This document shows, piece after piece, positions 47,069-56,083 of a stretch of DNA of 64,000 nucleotides. Both the position numbers and the translations under genes were made by a program. The DNA is taken from NCBI GenBank assembly GCA_009801085.1, contig VNWV01000001.1, positions 7,564,001 through 7,628,000 on the forward strand, written 5' to 3'. Position 1 is the first letter of the stretch; every line of letters begins with the position of its first letter. The notes beneath the pieces were generated by a model, which made no database searches, was not told the origin of the DNA, and saw nothing but the letters and a program-made list of their open reading frames with translations. This DNA comes from Lasiodiplodia sp. COLG20. Lineage: Eukaryota; Ascomycota; Dothideomycetes; Botryosphaeriales; Botryosphaeriaceae.

Positions 47069-48236
47069 AAAGCTTCTACAAAAGTCGTTGCGTTTTTTCC
47101 TCGCACATCGGATCGATAGTTTATTTCGGGAAATAAGTATTCGGGTGGCAGCAACGACTAGCGACGGCGTGGGATGGGCATCTTGTTTTTCGATTTACGT
47201 GGGTCCTCCTGGAAGTTCGGATGGTTGCGTGCAAGGGAGCATGGCGGCAGGTTGGCACAAGGCATAGAACGAGATCTAATCTCTCGGAATGGTGTTTCGG
47301 AAGCTTCATTCGAACAAAAAAGTATGATGGCGGGTACACAGCGGACACAGGGTCATTCAGCATGGCGTCTCACGTTCGGCCGTCATCGAGGTGCTTGCTT
47401 TTCGGGCTTCTTAACGTCTTTTCTATCTCTCGCGAGCCTTTTGCTCTCTCTCTTTCTTGTCAAATGGTTTTCTCCGGAACTCTTTCTGGCTTGGTCTCTC
47501 TTCTCGGATGTCATTTCCCAAAATATTGCGGCATAGCGTTAGCGGGGGCAGGGGTTTTCGGTGGATGGCAAGGTGGGAACCTGGACAGGGGGGCGCAGGT
47601 GGTGTGCAAAGGTTGCGGGCGGTTGCTTGGCCTCAGGGGATTGATGGAACGGGCATCTCCTTTTTTCTCTTCTCCTTTGCTTTGGATGCTTGTGTGTGCC
47701 TTTCCATTTCCAGTATCTCCTTTTCTTCTCCGACCCTTTCTCTTTGAAATGCAAATTGAGACATAAAGATAAAGCCACTCCCTGTAGATCAACTTGTCGA
47801 GACAAAATGTAACAGAATAGCGACGCGCACAGCCGGCTCCGTGACGTGAAGGGCCATGTTTGAGGGCGTGCGGCTGCCACTATGCCCGCTTAGAGGCGTG
47901 GGGCAAGACACGCGACACGGCGATCTGACCGACGCTAGACGGGCAATTGGGCCAGCAGCCACCCGGGAACCGGGTAGTTCGAGCAGTTGGTGATGGTGCC
48001 ATTGACGCGGGCACAGAGCTTCGACGTGCGGACGGCGGGGTCGGCAATGACGAGCACGGTGCAAGGCCGATTGGACGCCCTCCTCGGCTCAGCACGACGT
48101 CCCTCTCCTCTGCAACCTGCCCTGCGTAACCAGGCTCGACACTACATACAACCGCACGCCGATCCTCGGGCCGACGCGCCCTCACCACTCTCGCTTGCTC
48201 CTGCCCACCTGTTGATTCACCTTCTCGTTGTCCTCG
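47069..48236. other. 1.2-kb spacer, probably long 3' and 5' untranslated regions
   Basis: After the Nrp1-like stop come pyrimidine-rich and TG-rich stretches (47,380-47,760). The open frames here carry no domain. The segment near 48,090-48,236 is C-rich and leads into the coiled-coil gene on the same strand. Confidence 0.5.
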
Positions 48237-48758
48237 ATGGCTCCGGCCCGAGCGCGTGCCCGCGCCGCAACAACGAAGCTTGATGCCAGTGCGCGCCGCC
48301 GCGCCCAGCGCCTGGAACAGCTCAAGACCGACCAGCGCGAACTGAGACACAAAATCGAACTGCTCCCCATCCTGGAGGAGGCCCTCGAGAAAGAACAGGA
48401 AGCCGTCGAATCGTGGACCAAATGCCTCGAGGACGCCCAGGACTTTATCCGCGAAGTAGACGTCGAGAAGGCGAAGATCAAGAAACAGATCTGCAAGAGC
48501 CTCGAGGACTTTCCGCGCCACCTGGAGTGTCCTCTGATGCGCCGCGCCGTCGGATTCCAGGAAAAGATCGCCGACAGCCGTGGTCGTGTGCGCGACATGA
48601 TTGCCGACACGGAGATGAAGCTGGGCGCGTCCAGAGGCCGCATCGACACGGTGCGACTGAAGCTGCAGGCCACCCGACGCCGCATCCAGTACCTGCGCCG
48701 CAAAATCAAAGCCGCTGAAAATTCTCTACCACCATCAATACGCGAATCCATGGAATAA
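48237..48758 (+). CDS. small coiled-coil protein of unknown function
   Basis: A single exon encodes 173 residues from MAPARARARAATTKLDAS. Most of the protein is strongly charged helix with heptad-like spacing (RRRAQRLEQLKTDQRELRHK, LEEALEKEQEAVESWTKCLE, RRRIQYLRRKIKAAENSL). It has three cysteines and few glycines, so a long coiled coil is likely. There is no signal peptide or membrane segment and no family was recognised. The basic, Ala/Arg-rich N-terminus could be a nuclear signal. It is probably a real gene, because the amphipathic pattern runs over the whole frame and codon choice resembles the neighbours. Confidence 0.6.
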   Translation: MAPARARARAATTKLDASARRRAQRLEQLKTDQRELRHKIELLPILEEALEKEQEAVESWTKCLEDAQDFIREVDVEKAKIKKQICKSLEDFPRHLECPLMRRAVGFQEKIADSRGRVRDMIADTEMKLGASRGRIDTVRLKLQATRRRIQYLRRKIKAAENSLPPSIRESME

Positions 48759-49440
48759 CCCAGACACGTTCCGCATTCAGAGGTCGCCATTACCATGCTT
48801 TTACCACCCTAGCAACGAGCCGTGCACGCAAATGTCGCGGTTCTCTGCGCTTCTGAACACATGACCACGATTCTTGCCACCCGCTACTCACAATTAGCGG
48901 GACACAACTCGATTGACGGCTGGATTAATGCCAGCTGCGCATATCCATGCTCCTACCGGTCAGTCGACGCTTCACTTCCAGCCAGCTTTGCTTTTCTGCA
49001 CATTTGAGGAGTATGAATGGCGTTTGATACTCCAGCTTGAAGTACATACATACCGGTATAAGATACCCGAGAAACCGCCCGGACGGCTTTGTTATCTTTG
49101 GCGCACGTTCTGGATCCTTCTTGTCTCATTTGCTCTTCTGCTCGCCTGTTTTCTTGTTCATATTTGGGTCAAAGGATTTCATGTGGCGATATCGAGACGG
49201 CGCGGACACACCACCACACCCACACATCCCGAAGGCTTTCTTGGCAGCTCGTGTGGGAAGTCCTGAGCATTATCTGTGGGCCTCAACCGGAAACGCGGCA
49301 CTCCTGCAGTAGCGAGAACTGCAGCCATTCTTCTCAGCGTGGATGCTTGGCCGAGCTCCAGCCAGACAAAGCAAGGCCAACTCCGTGCACTTACTGGTCT
49401 TGGTAATTGGTGAGGTGAGGCGAGAAGTGTAGCAGTCCAA

Positions 49441-49446
49441 CACGTT
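49441..49446 (+). promoter_or_regulatory. CACGTT, candidate Pho4/NUC-1 site (distal)
   Basis: CACGTT is the lower-affinity core bound by the yeast Pho4 and Neurospora NUC-1 basic helix-loop-helix regulators. It lies 465 bases before the phosphate permease start codon. A six-base match can occur by chance; the target gene makes it worth noting. Confidence 0.3.
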
Positions 49447-49740
49447 AAACACATGGTGCGACGCGCCGATCTCATTGGCTCCTTGCCTGCAGCGGACTTG
49501 GCAGCGGATGCCCTCTTGGCGGACCACCCGGTGACGCCTTCGCCGACTGGGCTTCGTAGGCAGGACAAGGGCGGAAGCTTGGCAGGTACCCTATCACAGG
49601 GGCGGATCCGGGGTGGAAGCATGCTGCTTTGGGCGTAATTGGTGTCTCCGCCCACCCACCAAGAGCCTCCAAGAGCCCCCCAAGACCAATGACCGTAGCG
49701 GGACCTCGTAGCCTCGTACGCGCAAGCAACCATGGCAAAA

Positions 49741-49746
49741 CACGTT
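49741..49746 (+). promoter_or_regulatory. CACGTT, candidate Pho4/NUC-1 site (proximal)
   Basis: A second CACGTT in the same orientation, 165 bases before the phosphate permease start codon. The position suits an upstream activating site for phosphate-starvation control, as known for the Neurospora pho-4 gene. This is inferred from motif and target only. Confidence 0.35.
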
Positions 49747-49905
49747 CGAGCGAGTTGCTCATTATTGGTGGCTGTGTTCTGGTCGGGCACTCAGCTGTTA
49801 CATGATGTGATATCCAAGTCTCTTATAAAACCCTAGCAGCCCTTGTCTGTTGTCGTGTGCTTCTCTCAGCTTCATTGCAGAATCTTCTAACCCTAGATTG
49901 CCAAG

Positions 49906-51723
49906 ATGGTTTTGCATCAGTACGATTACCTGTTCGCCATCGGCACAATTTTTGCCTTTCTCGACGCCTTCAACATTGGTACTTACACCTACGCCGTCCC
50001 CTGAAAGATGGCTCAAGCGCTGATGATTCAATCCAGGTGCCAACGATGTGGCCAACTCATTTGCCACGTCTGTGTCGTCTCAATCCTTGACTCTGGCTCA
50101 GGCCATGGGCATAGCAACGGTCATGGAGTTCGGCGGCGCCCTCGGCGTTGGTGCTCGCGTGTCCGAAACCATCAGGACGAAGATCATCAAGACGGAGATA
50201 TTCGATCAGGATCCTGCGGTCCTGATGCTAGCCATGGTCTGCGCCGTCGTCGCCTCGTCCATCTACCTCACATTTGCTACCAGGGTTGGTCTGCCCGTCA
50301 GCACCACACATTCCATCATGGGCGGCGTGCTTGGTGTCGGCATTGCTACTGTTGGTACCGACGGTATCGACTGGTCCATCGACGGCGTATCTGCCGTGTT
50401 CCTGGCTTGGATCTGTGCACCCGGAATCTCTGGCTGCTTTGGTGCGATTATCTTCCTCATCACCAAGTTCGGTGTCATGCTGCGATCAAACCCTGTCAAG
50501 AATGCCTTCTTTGCAATCCCTCTCTACTTCGGCTTGACGTCTGGTCTTTTGACTATGCTTATCGTCTGGAAGGGTGCATCAGAACGCATCAACCTTAGCG
50601 ATGGTGGCATTGCTGGCTGCGTTGTCGGTGTCGCAGCTGGTGTCGCCCTCCTGGTCTGCGTGTTCTTCCTCCCCTATCTCTGGCGCAAGGTTGTTCACGG
50701 CGATTGGACGCTGAAGTGGTACCATATCGCTCAAGGACCTCTTCTCCTCCGACGAGGCGAGATTCCCCCACGCCCCGAGGGCGTCCAGGACATCAAAGAC
50801 TATTACTCCGGGCACAAGACTAGAGAGGAGATTGAGCAAGAACACAGCCAGGGGTCGCAGAGCAGACCCGATGACATTGAGCAGAAGCCACGCATATCCT
50901 CTGATGGAGAGACGCCCGGGCCCTCTCCTGACATCAAGGCAATGCAAAAAGCCAACGAGGCCGAAATCTCGGAGGAGATCAAGGGTAAGCGGCCTGAAGG
51001 ACCGGTCTACAGCCCCGCCGTGTTGTTTTACTACGCAAAGAAGGCGTTTCTCCATGGCGTGGAACAGGACGTCGTCTCGGCGCAGAAGAAGCAGGACTTC
51101 CTCTCCGGGAACGTCAACGAGCGCGAGGCGCATGCTGCGCACTACGACAACCGTGCCGAGTACATGTATTCCTTCCTCCAAGTCATGACTGCCGCCACCG
51201 CCTCGTTCACGCACGGAGCCAACGATGTTTCCAAGTAAGTTGCAGTTGCTCGGTTCTGCGGGTTTCGCTGACTTTCACCAGCGCCGTTGGCCCCTTCGCG
51301 ACCATCTACTTGATCTGGCGGACGGGCGAGACAGCGTCCGAGACGCCGGTGCCAACGTGGATCCTGGCCTTCGGTGGTGCAGGCATCGTCGTCGGCCTGT
51401 GGACGTACGGCTACAACATCATGCGCAACCTGGGAAACCGCATCACGCTCCACTCGCCATCTCGTGGATTTTCAATGGAACTGGGCAGCGCAATCACGAT
51501 CATCATGGCAACACAGCTTGCTCTCCCTGTCTCGACGACGCAGTGTATCACCGGTGCTACGGTGGGTGTTGGCCTCTGCTCCGGTACGTGGCGCACCATC
51601 AACTGGCGCATGGTTGCGTGGATCTACTTTGGTTGGTTCATCACGTTGCCTGTTACTGGCATCGTGTCTGGATGCTTGATGGGCATCATCATCAATGCTC
51701 CTCGCTTCGGATACTCGGCATAG
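49906..51723 (+). CDS. pho-4: sodium/phosphate symporter, PHO-4/Pho89 family
   Basis: Three exons (49906-49978, 50037-51234, 51282-51723) give 570 residues. The duplicated PiT-family signature is clear: GANDVANSFATSVSS in the N-terminal half and GANDVSKNAVGPFATIYLIW in the C-terminal half. Each is followed later by PVSTTHSIMG and PVSTTQCITG. Both introns interrupt the signature sequences. About 12 hydrophobic helices flank a large polar cytosolic loop (roughly residues 240-375), rich in E, K, Q and S. These proteins take up phosphate with sodium across the plasma membrane. In Neurospora the gene is induced by phosphate starvation through NUC-1. Two CACGTT sites upstream fit that control. Confidence 0.95.
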
Positions 51724-52219
51724 ATGGGATATTTGGCCTGGATGTACTTTCCTGTGGCGCGGTTGTGAGCTTAGGGGATTCAAGTGAATAAGAAATAGAA
51801 AGATTAGGTATAACATTTCACGAAATCTCAGGTGTACGATGGTCGATGCAAACCGCCCCGAACCTTCCCCGCACACAAGGTGCCGGTTAGGACACAAGGC
51901 ATATGGACCATCGGCGGCCGCCGAGCGGACGTGGGCGTCGTCGGCAGCAGATGCCGAAAAGGGTAGTAATGTGGATGACGTAAACTGCCTCGGCGCCATT
52001 GAGGCGGCGCGATATGCTTTGACCTATCGCTGTCGTTGCACACCACCCCACCCTTCAGCCATAAAACATCAAGCACCAAGACTTCTTCTTCCTGCTAAAG
52101 CAATAATACTTTGCAACCCCACACAACCCCCAACGGAACAGCCGGGAGACGCAGGAGAGCACACGACGCTGTGTCCATCTAATCTTTGCCAAACATCCGT
52201 TAAAACTATTTGCGGCACC
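51724..52219. other. intergenic spacer
   Basis: This holds the 3' end of the phosphate permease gene and the promoter of the next plus-strand gene. The last 150 bases are rich in CA and AC, typical of a leader (CCCCACACAACCCCCAACGG). Nothing else was recognised. Confidence 0.55.
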
Positions 52220-53436
52220 ATGGCTGCCTCAGTCCAATCCCAGCCTTATGTCCCCACCTTCGACAAGGCGACTTCCGAGGCCGCTCGCCAAGGTGCGACA
52301 TCCTACCTGCAGTCTCGCCTGGCTGCAGGTAAGGCAGGTGCAGCCAAAGCCGCGCCCTTCACTGTGCCGACAATTGATCTGAGCCCCTCCTTCTCTGGCG
52401 ATTTGGCTGCCCGCCAGGCCGTCGCGGACCAGATTCGCGCCGCGTGTACCACCTCAGGCTTCTTCACCATCACCGGCCATGGCATCGCCGACGACATTTG
52501 CGCCGGCATCCTCGACCAGGCGCGCCGCTTCTTCCACGAGCTGACCCCCGACCAAAAGGATGCCATCCACATGCGCCAAAGCACCCTGCACCGTGGCTAC
52601 GAGCCGCCTGCCTACACGACTTTCGTCGAGGGCAACGGCGCCGAGAGCAAGGAGGGCTTCAACTGGGGCTACGAGGAGAAGCTGGACTCGACCGGCGGCG
52701 ACGGCAAGTACGTCGAGTTGGACGGCACCAAGCTCGGACCTGGAGAGACGGCCAACCTCTGGCCTAAGGAGGAGGATTTGCCCGGCTTTTTCGAGGGCGT
52801 GAAGACTTACTACAGCCGCGTTCTCGGACTGGCGAGGCATCTGTTCAGACTTTTTGCCCTGAGTTTGGATCTGGACGAGACCTACTTCGACGCCATGACC
52901 ACTCATCCCGGCGGCATTGCCCGTCTGATGTACTACCCCGCGAAAGAGAAGGAGGTGGAAGTCAAGGAAGGGGATGACAAGATTGGTCTGGGTGCTCACT
53001 CGGATTACGAGTGCTTCACCCTGCTGCTGCCGAGCAGCACCCCTGGCTTGGAGATCCTGAGTCCGGAGGGGAAGTGGGTGCCAGTCGGCAAGGTTGAGGG
53101 AGGTTTGATCGTGAACGTTGGCGATTTCCTGATGAGATGGACGAATGACATGTACAAAAGCACGGTGCACAGGGTGGTGAACAGGACAAAGGAGGCAAGA
53201 TACAGCGTTCCGTTTTTCTTCAGCATCAACTACGATCAGCTTGTCGAGGTAAGTGGCCCTTTTCCTTTGCAAGCCAGCAGCTGGTTAATGGAAAGCCTCA
53301 GACTCTGCCGAACTGTATCTCCGAAGACAACCCTTCCAAATACCCGCCCATCAGGGCCGGTGAGTACGTTCTCGAGCGTGCCAACGCCATTACAAAAGAT
53401 GGCGCTGGGTCATATGGAAATGGCGACCTCTTCTAG
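52220..53436 (+). CDS. 2-oxoglutarate/Fe(II) oxygenase (isopenicillin-N-synthase-like)
   Basis: Exons 52220-53248 and 53302-53436 give 387 residues. The N-terminal DIOX_N region reads PTIDLSPSFSG and TSGFFTITGHGIADDI. The jelly-roll core holds the iron ligands H260 and D262 (GAHSDYECFTLL) and H317 (STVHRVVNR). R327 and S329 (ARYSVPFFF) are positioned to bind 2-oxoglutarate. The end PPIRAGEYVLERANAIT is typical of this group. A GTGAGT inside exon 2 is read as coding because it keeps the conserved C-terminus. The fold covers oxidases of secondary and primary metabolism (gibberellin-, flavonol- and thymine-dioxygenase-like). With no biosynthetic genes nearby, a substrate cannot be assigned. Confidence 0.92.
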
Positions 53437-54013
53437 AGCAACTTCTGTTGAAAGACAAAAGCTCGAGATCTATCGCATTCTGGAGAAATTCGAATATTCT
53501 GCACCTGTGCCTACACATATCCACTTCGCCGTCGCCCTTGTCACTGCCGAAAGTCTATGAAATGCAATACATGTAGCCGTTAGATCCTTTGTTGGCGTTT
53601 GAATCATCTATTTGAAGAAGGTATCTAGATGCATATATCAGTACTAAACATTATACCAATGTTCGGAAGTGAATTTCTAGTACCCACGCGGCTTCAGGAT
53701 CTTAAACCCCCTTTTTAACTTCATTTCCTGAAAATCGAGCTTGTGTTTATGCTAGCGTATATTATTCTGTTTGTGGCTACTAAAAATTACGACACTTATT
53801 TGATCTTTCGAACTGTAGGGATAAGAATTGGTTGTTGATCGTAGTCCATTCAAGGTTAGTAATCTAGTAATGATAATGGTGGTACCGAAACTCATTGACC
53901 CGGAAGGACATGTTGTCTCGCTGCTTCCAAACCCATCCACGAACACCGTAACTGAAGGTACGCTTGCAGGTTTCTAGGGTCCATTTTAGAAGTCGAGGCG
54001 CTTAAGAACAACA
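53437..54013. other. AT-rich spacer
   Basis: This lies between two plus-strand genes. It is clearly AT-richer than the coding flanks, and no frame or repeat is supported. Confidence 0.55.
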
Positions 54014-55633
54014 ATGATTCATCATCAACAACAGAGGCCACATCCGCACATCATTATCCGCAGGCTTTCGAAGCAAGATACTCGACAGATTTGTAACAAT
54101 ATGAAGCAGGAAACGAGCCCTGCGAGAGAGCCTCGCACAACTACAGACAACCCCGACCTTGCCTTCACCACTTACGACGAACTCACTTATCCTCATCACC
54201 TCACCCGCGTTCTTCATACCTCGGACTTCATCTACCGCGGCCTTGCACTCGATACATCTCTTGAGCCACAGACAAATAGTGAGATGTACTTGGGCAACCT
54301 TGTCGCTGGAAAGGGCATTGCGGGAACATTCTCACCGGTTTTCCTCAATGCGTCTGGCAAAACAACAGAACCGGACGATATCGATGTCCTTATGGAGGCA
54401 GTACATAGAGATTGCACGTACACGCCACCGCCAGCCAATCGTATCCACCAAGTCAAATTGCAGGACTGGGTGAACCGGAATTTGGAGGGAGAAAACCTGG
54501 ACACTGCTTTCTGGGCGCCGCTAGCGAGGCTATTGGACCATGTGAGAAGAGACTGGATGGAGAAGGGACATGACGGAGTCGAGAGGAGTCACTACGAACT
54601 TACTGTCAGGTCAGTCAAGTGTCGTGTGCCAAAGTGGGCAGGCGCCCCACGCCACTTCTGGCACAAAGAATGGTCGTCGCAACCTGGTCCTGGCCAAATG
54701 CAACAGCCAGGTCCTCCTTCGGCTGCTCATGACTATCGTCATGAGCCCGGCTCGTCCGGATATGTTCATATAATGCCATCCATTGAAACGGTGGACTCGA
54801 ACGATCCACTCTTCCAGCACCTGCCGGCGGCTTCTGTACCATCCTCTCGTACAGCCTCAAATTCCCCAGGGGACGCCGACTCTCCTGCAGGTAGAGATTT
54901 GCCAGGAGGTATGTCGTCAGTGGCATCGTCCCCACCATTCTACCAACGGAGCAACCTCAGTATCGATGCCTTCCGTGCCAATTCCCTGCTTCCCAGCTCC
55001 CGCCTTTCTGAAACAAACGCGTCATATTCAGCATCAGCGGGCCAAATTCACTCCTCTGTAGGCAGTGCTCCTATCAATATTGCATTGCGACCCAAACCGG
55101 CCTTTACAGATGGGTCGAGGTCAGAACAATTTGCTTCAGATCAGCTTCCGAGCACACCCACGCTGCCTGGCACACCTACGCCGCCTGGCACACCCACGCC
55201 GCCTGGCACACCCACGCCGCCTAGCAGCTCTACCGACCCGCTTTCTTCTACCGACCCGCCCGCCTGCATCTTTAATCGAGTCTCTGTCTCGCCCTCTTCC
55301 TCAATGGAAGTCGAGCCATCCAATGATGAAGCAGGAACCCATGGAGCGCCAGCAATAATCCGCGTAGTTGCTCCGCTTGCCGGCCCGGGGACGCTCTTCA
55401 TAAACGAACCTTCGCCGGAGGCTGCATTGGAGAGGGGCTGGAAAGGCGGCACCGAGCCTGACGTGCATGCGCCGAAGCAGGGAGAACTGGCGATATGGCG
55501 GGTTGGTCGCCATGAGAAAGAGGAATTGCCGGTTTTCGAAGCCCCGTCCATGACGATGGGTGACGACAGGGTGTTCGTGAGTTTAGTGGTCGGAACGGAA
55601 GAGCAAGTGCGCATGCAAGGTAGCAGGTTCTAG
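54014..55633 (+). CDS. low-complexity protein of unknown function
   Basis: A single frame of 539 residues starts at the first ATG (MIHHQQQRPHPHIIIRRLSK). A second ATG at 54,101 (MKQETSPAREP) is an alternative. Residues about 45-215 look folded (DELTYPHHLTRVLHTSDFIY, VKLQDWVNRNLEGENLDTAF, LLDHVRRDWMEKGHD). The middle is Ser/Pro-rich and contains a perfect TPTPPG-type repeat. The last 100 residues (IIRVVAPLAGPGTLFINEPS, GELAIWRVGRHEKEEL) may form a second small domain. There is no signal peptide, membrane segment or known motif. The sustained frame, and the repeat kept in frame, support a real gene. Confidence 0.65.
   Translation: MIHHQQQRPHPHIIIRRLSKQDTRQICNNMKQETSPAREPRTTTDNPDLAFTTYDELTYPHHLTRVLHTSDFIYRGLALDTSLEPQTNSEMYLGNLVAGKGIAGTFSPVFLNASGKTTEPDDIDVLMEAVHRDCTYTPPPANRIHQVKLQDWVNRNLEGENLDTAFWAPLARLLDHVRRDWMEKGHDGVERSHYELTVRSVKCRVPKWAGAPRHFWHKEWSSQPGPGQMQQPGPPSAAHDYRHEPGSSGYVHIMPSIETVDSNDPLFQHLPAASVPSSRTASNSPGDADSPAGRDLPGGMSSVASSPPFYQRSNLSIDAFRANSLLPSSRLSETNASYSASAGQIHSSVGSAPINIALRPKPAFTDGSRSEQFASDQLPSTPTLPGTPTPPGTPTPPGTPTPPSSSTDPLSSTDPPACIFNRVSVSPSSSMEVEPSNDEAGTHGAPAIIRVVAPLAGPGTLFINEPSPEAALERGWKGGTEPDVHAPKQGELAIWRVGRHEKEELPVFEAPSMTMGDDRVFVSLVVGTEEQVRMQGSRF
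55153..55224 (+). repeat. in-frame minisatellite, 18-bp unit, four copies
   Basis: Four tandem 18-bp units of the type CACACCCACGCCGCCTGG start at 55,153, 55,171, 55,189 and 55,207, with one or two changes each. They encode TPTPPG-like hexapeptides inside the unknown protein. The unit is a multiple of three, so length changes would keep the frame. Confidence 0.9.
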
Positions 55634-55724
55634 TCGGGAAAGGAGGCTCTCGTTAGGCGATTGGGGGCAGTTTCGATACAAGAACAATGGATTTCATTCG
55701 CTAAAGATGTGACGCAATGGCATT

Positions 55725-55924
55725 TACAGTCCCCTCTCACAGTCGATGGCTAGCGTGGATTTGCTTTTTTAGTTGCTCATGTCATAGGTAGCTGAAGCTA
55801 TCATCCGGACGAGAATGTGGAATTTCCCACATATGTTATTTTTCTGCAAGAGCTGGGGCATAGCGCTGTGTTCTAGAGCCCTGCTATTCTTCGCGCTAGC
55901 CATTGGCTGCGAGAGGGGACTGTA
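55725..55924 (-). mobile_element. MITE-like inverted-repeat element, copy C (best-preserved ends)
   Basis: The two ends are inverted repeats of about 33 bases with four mismatches. The left begins TACAGTCCCCTCTCACAG and runs to GGCTAGCG. The right ends CGAGAGGGGACTGTA. Each end finishes in TA, the target duplication of Tc1/mariner elements, with CAGT as the terminal bases. Inside, on the complement, are the blocks AGCAGGGCTCTAGAACA (shared with copy B) and GCCCCAGCTCTT and AACATATGTGGG (shared with copy A). Only one palindrome arm remains (GTAGCTGAAGCTATCATCCG at 55,789), so the other was lost by deletion. At 200 bp with no coding capacity it is a classic non-autonomous element. It ends 45 bases before the first MCB box of MCM5. 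Confidence 0.82.
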
Positions 55925-55968
55925 GCGTGCAAGGAATGTGGATTAGCGGGGCTGACCGCAGCCACTTT

Positions 55969-56002
55969 ACGCGTGGCGCGTGCAGGCGCGTGGGCGACGC
56001 GT
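55969..56002 (+). promoter_or_regulatory. paired MCB boxes (ACGCGT) of MCM5
   Basis: Two exact ACGCGT sites (55,969-55,974 and 55,997-56,002) lie 28 bases apart, 110 and 82 bases before the MCM5 ATG. ACGCGT is the Mlu I cell-cycle box bound by MBF (Mbp1/Swi6 type), which switches on replication genes at G1/S. Pairing and distance are as expected for MCM genes. Confidence 0.65.
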
Positions 56003-56083
56003 CGCGCGCAAACCGCCGGGCTTTCGCCTTTTCTTCTGGCCCGCTCGCAACACCACAGCAACTACTCCCCAAACAACATCACA

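Larger units (their letters stand above)
48759..49905. other. promoter region of the phosphate permease gene
   Basis: This lies between two plus-strand genes with no supported frame. It contains two CACGTT sequences, at 49,441 and 49,741, listed separately. The last 100 bases are AT-richer and are probably the leader. Confidence 0.5.

Noticed and set aside
47221..47766. 181-codon plus-strand frame after the Nrp1-like gene
   Set aside because: It does not begin with ATG and consists of hydrophobic, Phe/Ser/Leu-rich translation of pyrimidine-rich sequence; a 3' untranslated region is more likely.
53340..53436. GTGAGT inside the last exon of the 2-oxoglutarate oxygenase as a further intron
   Set aside because: Reading through it gives the conserved AGEYVLERANAIT ending and a proper stop; splicing there would remove it.
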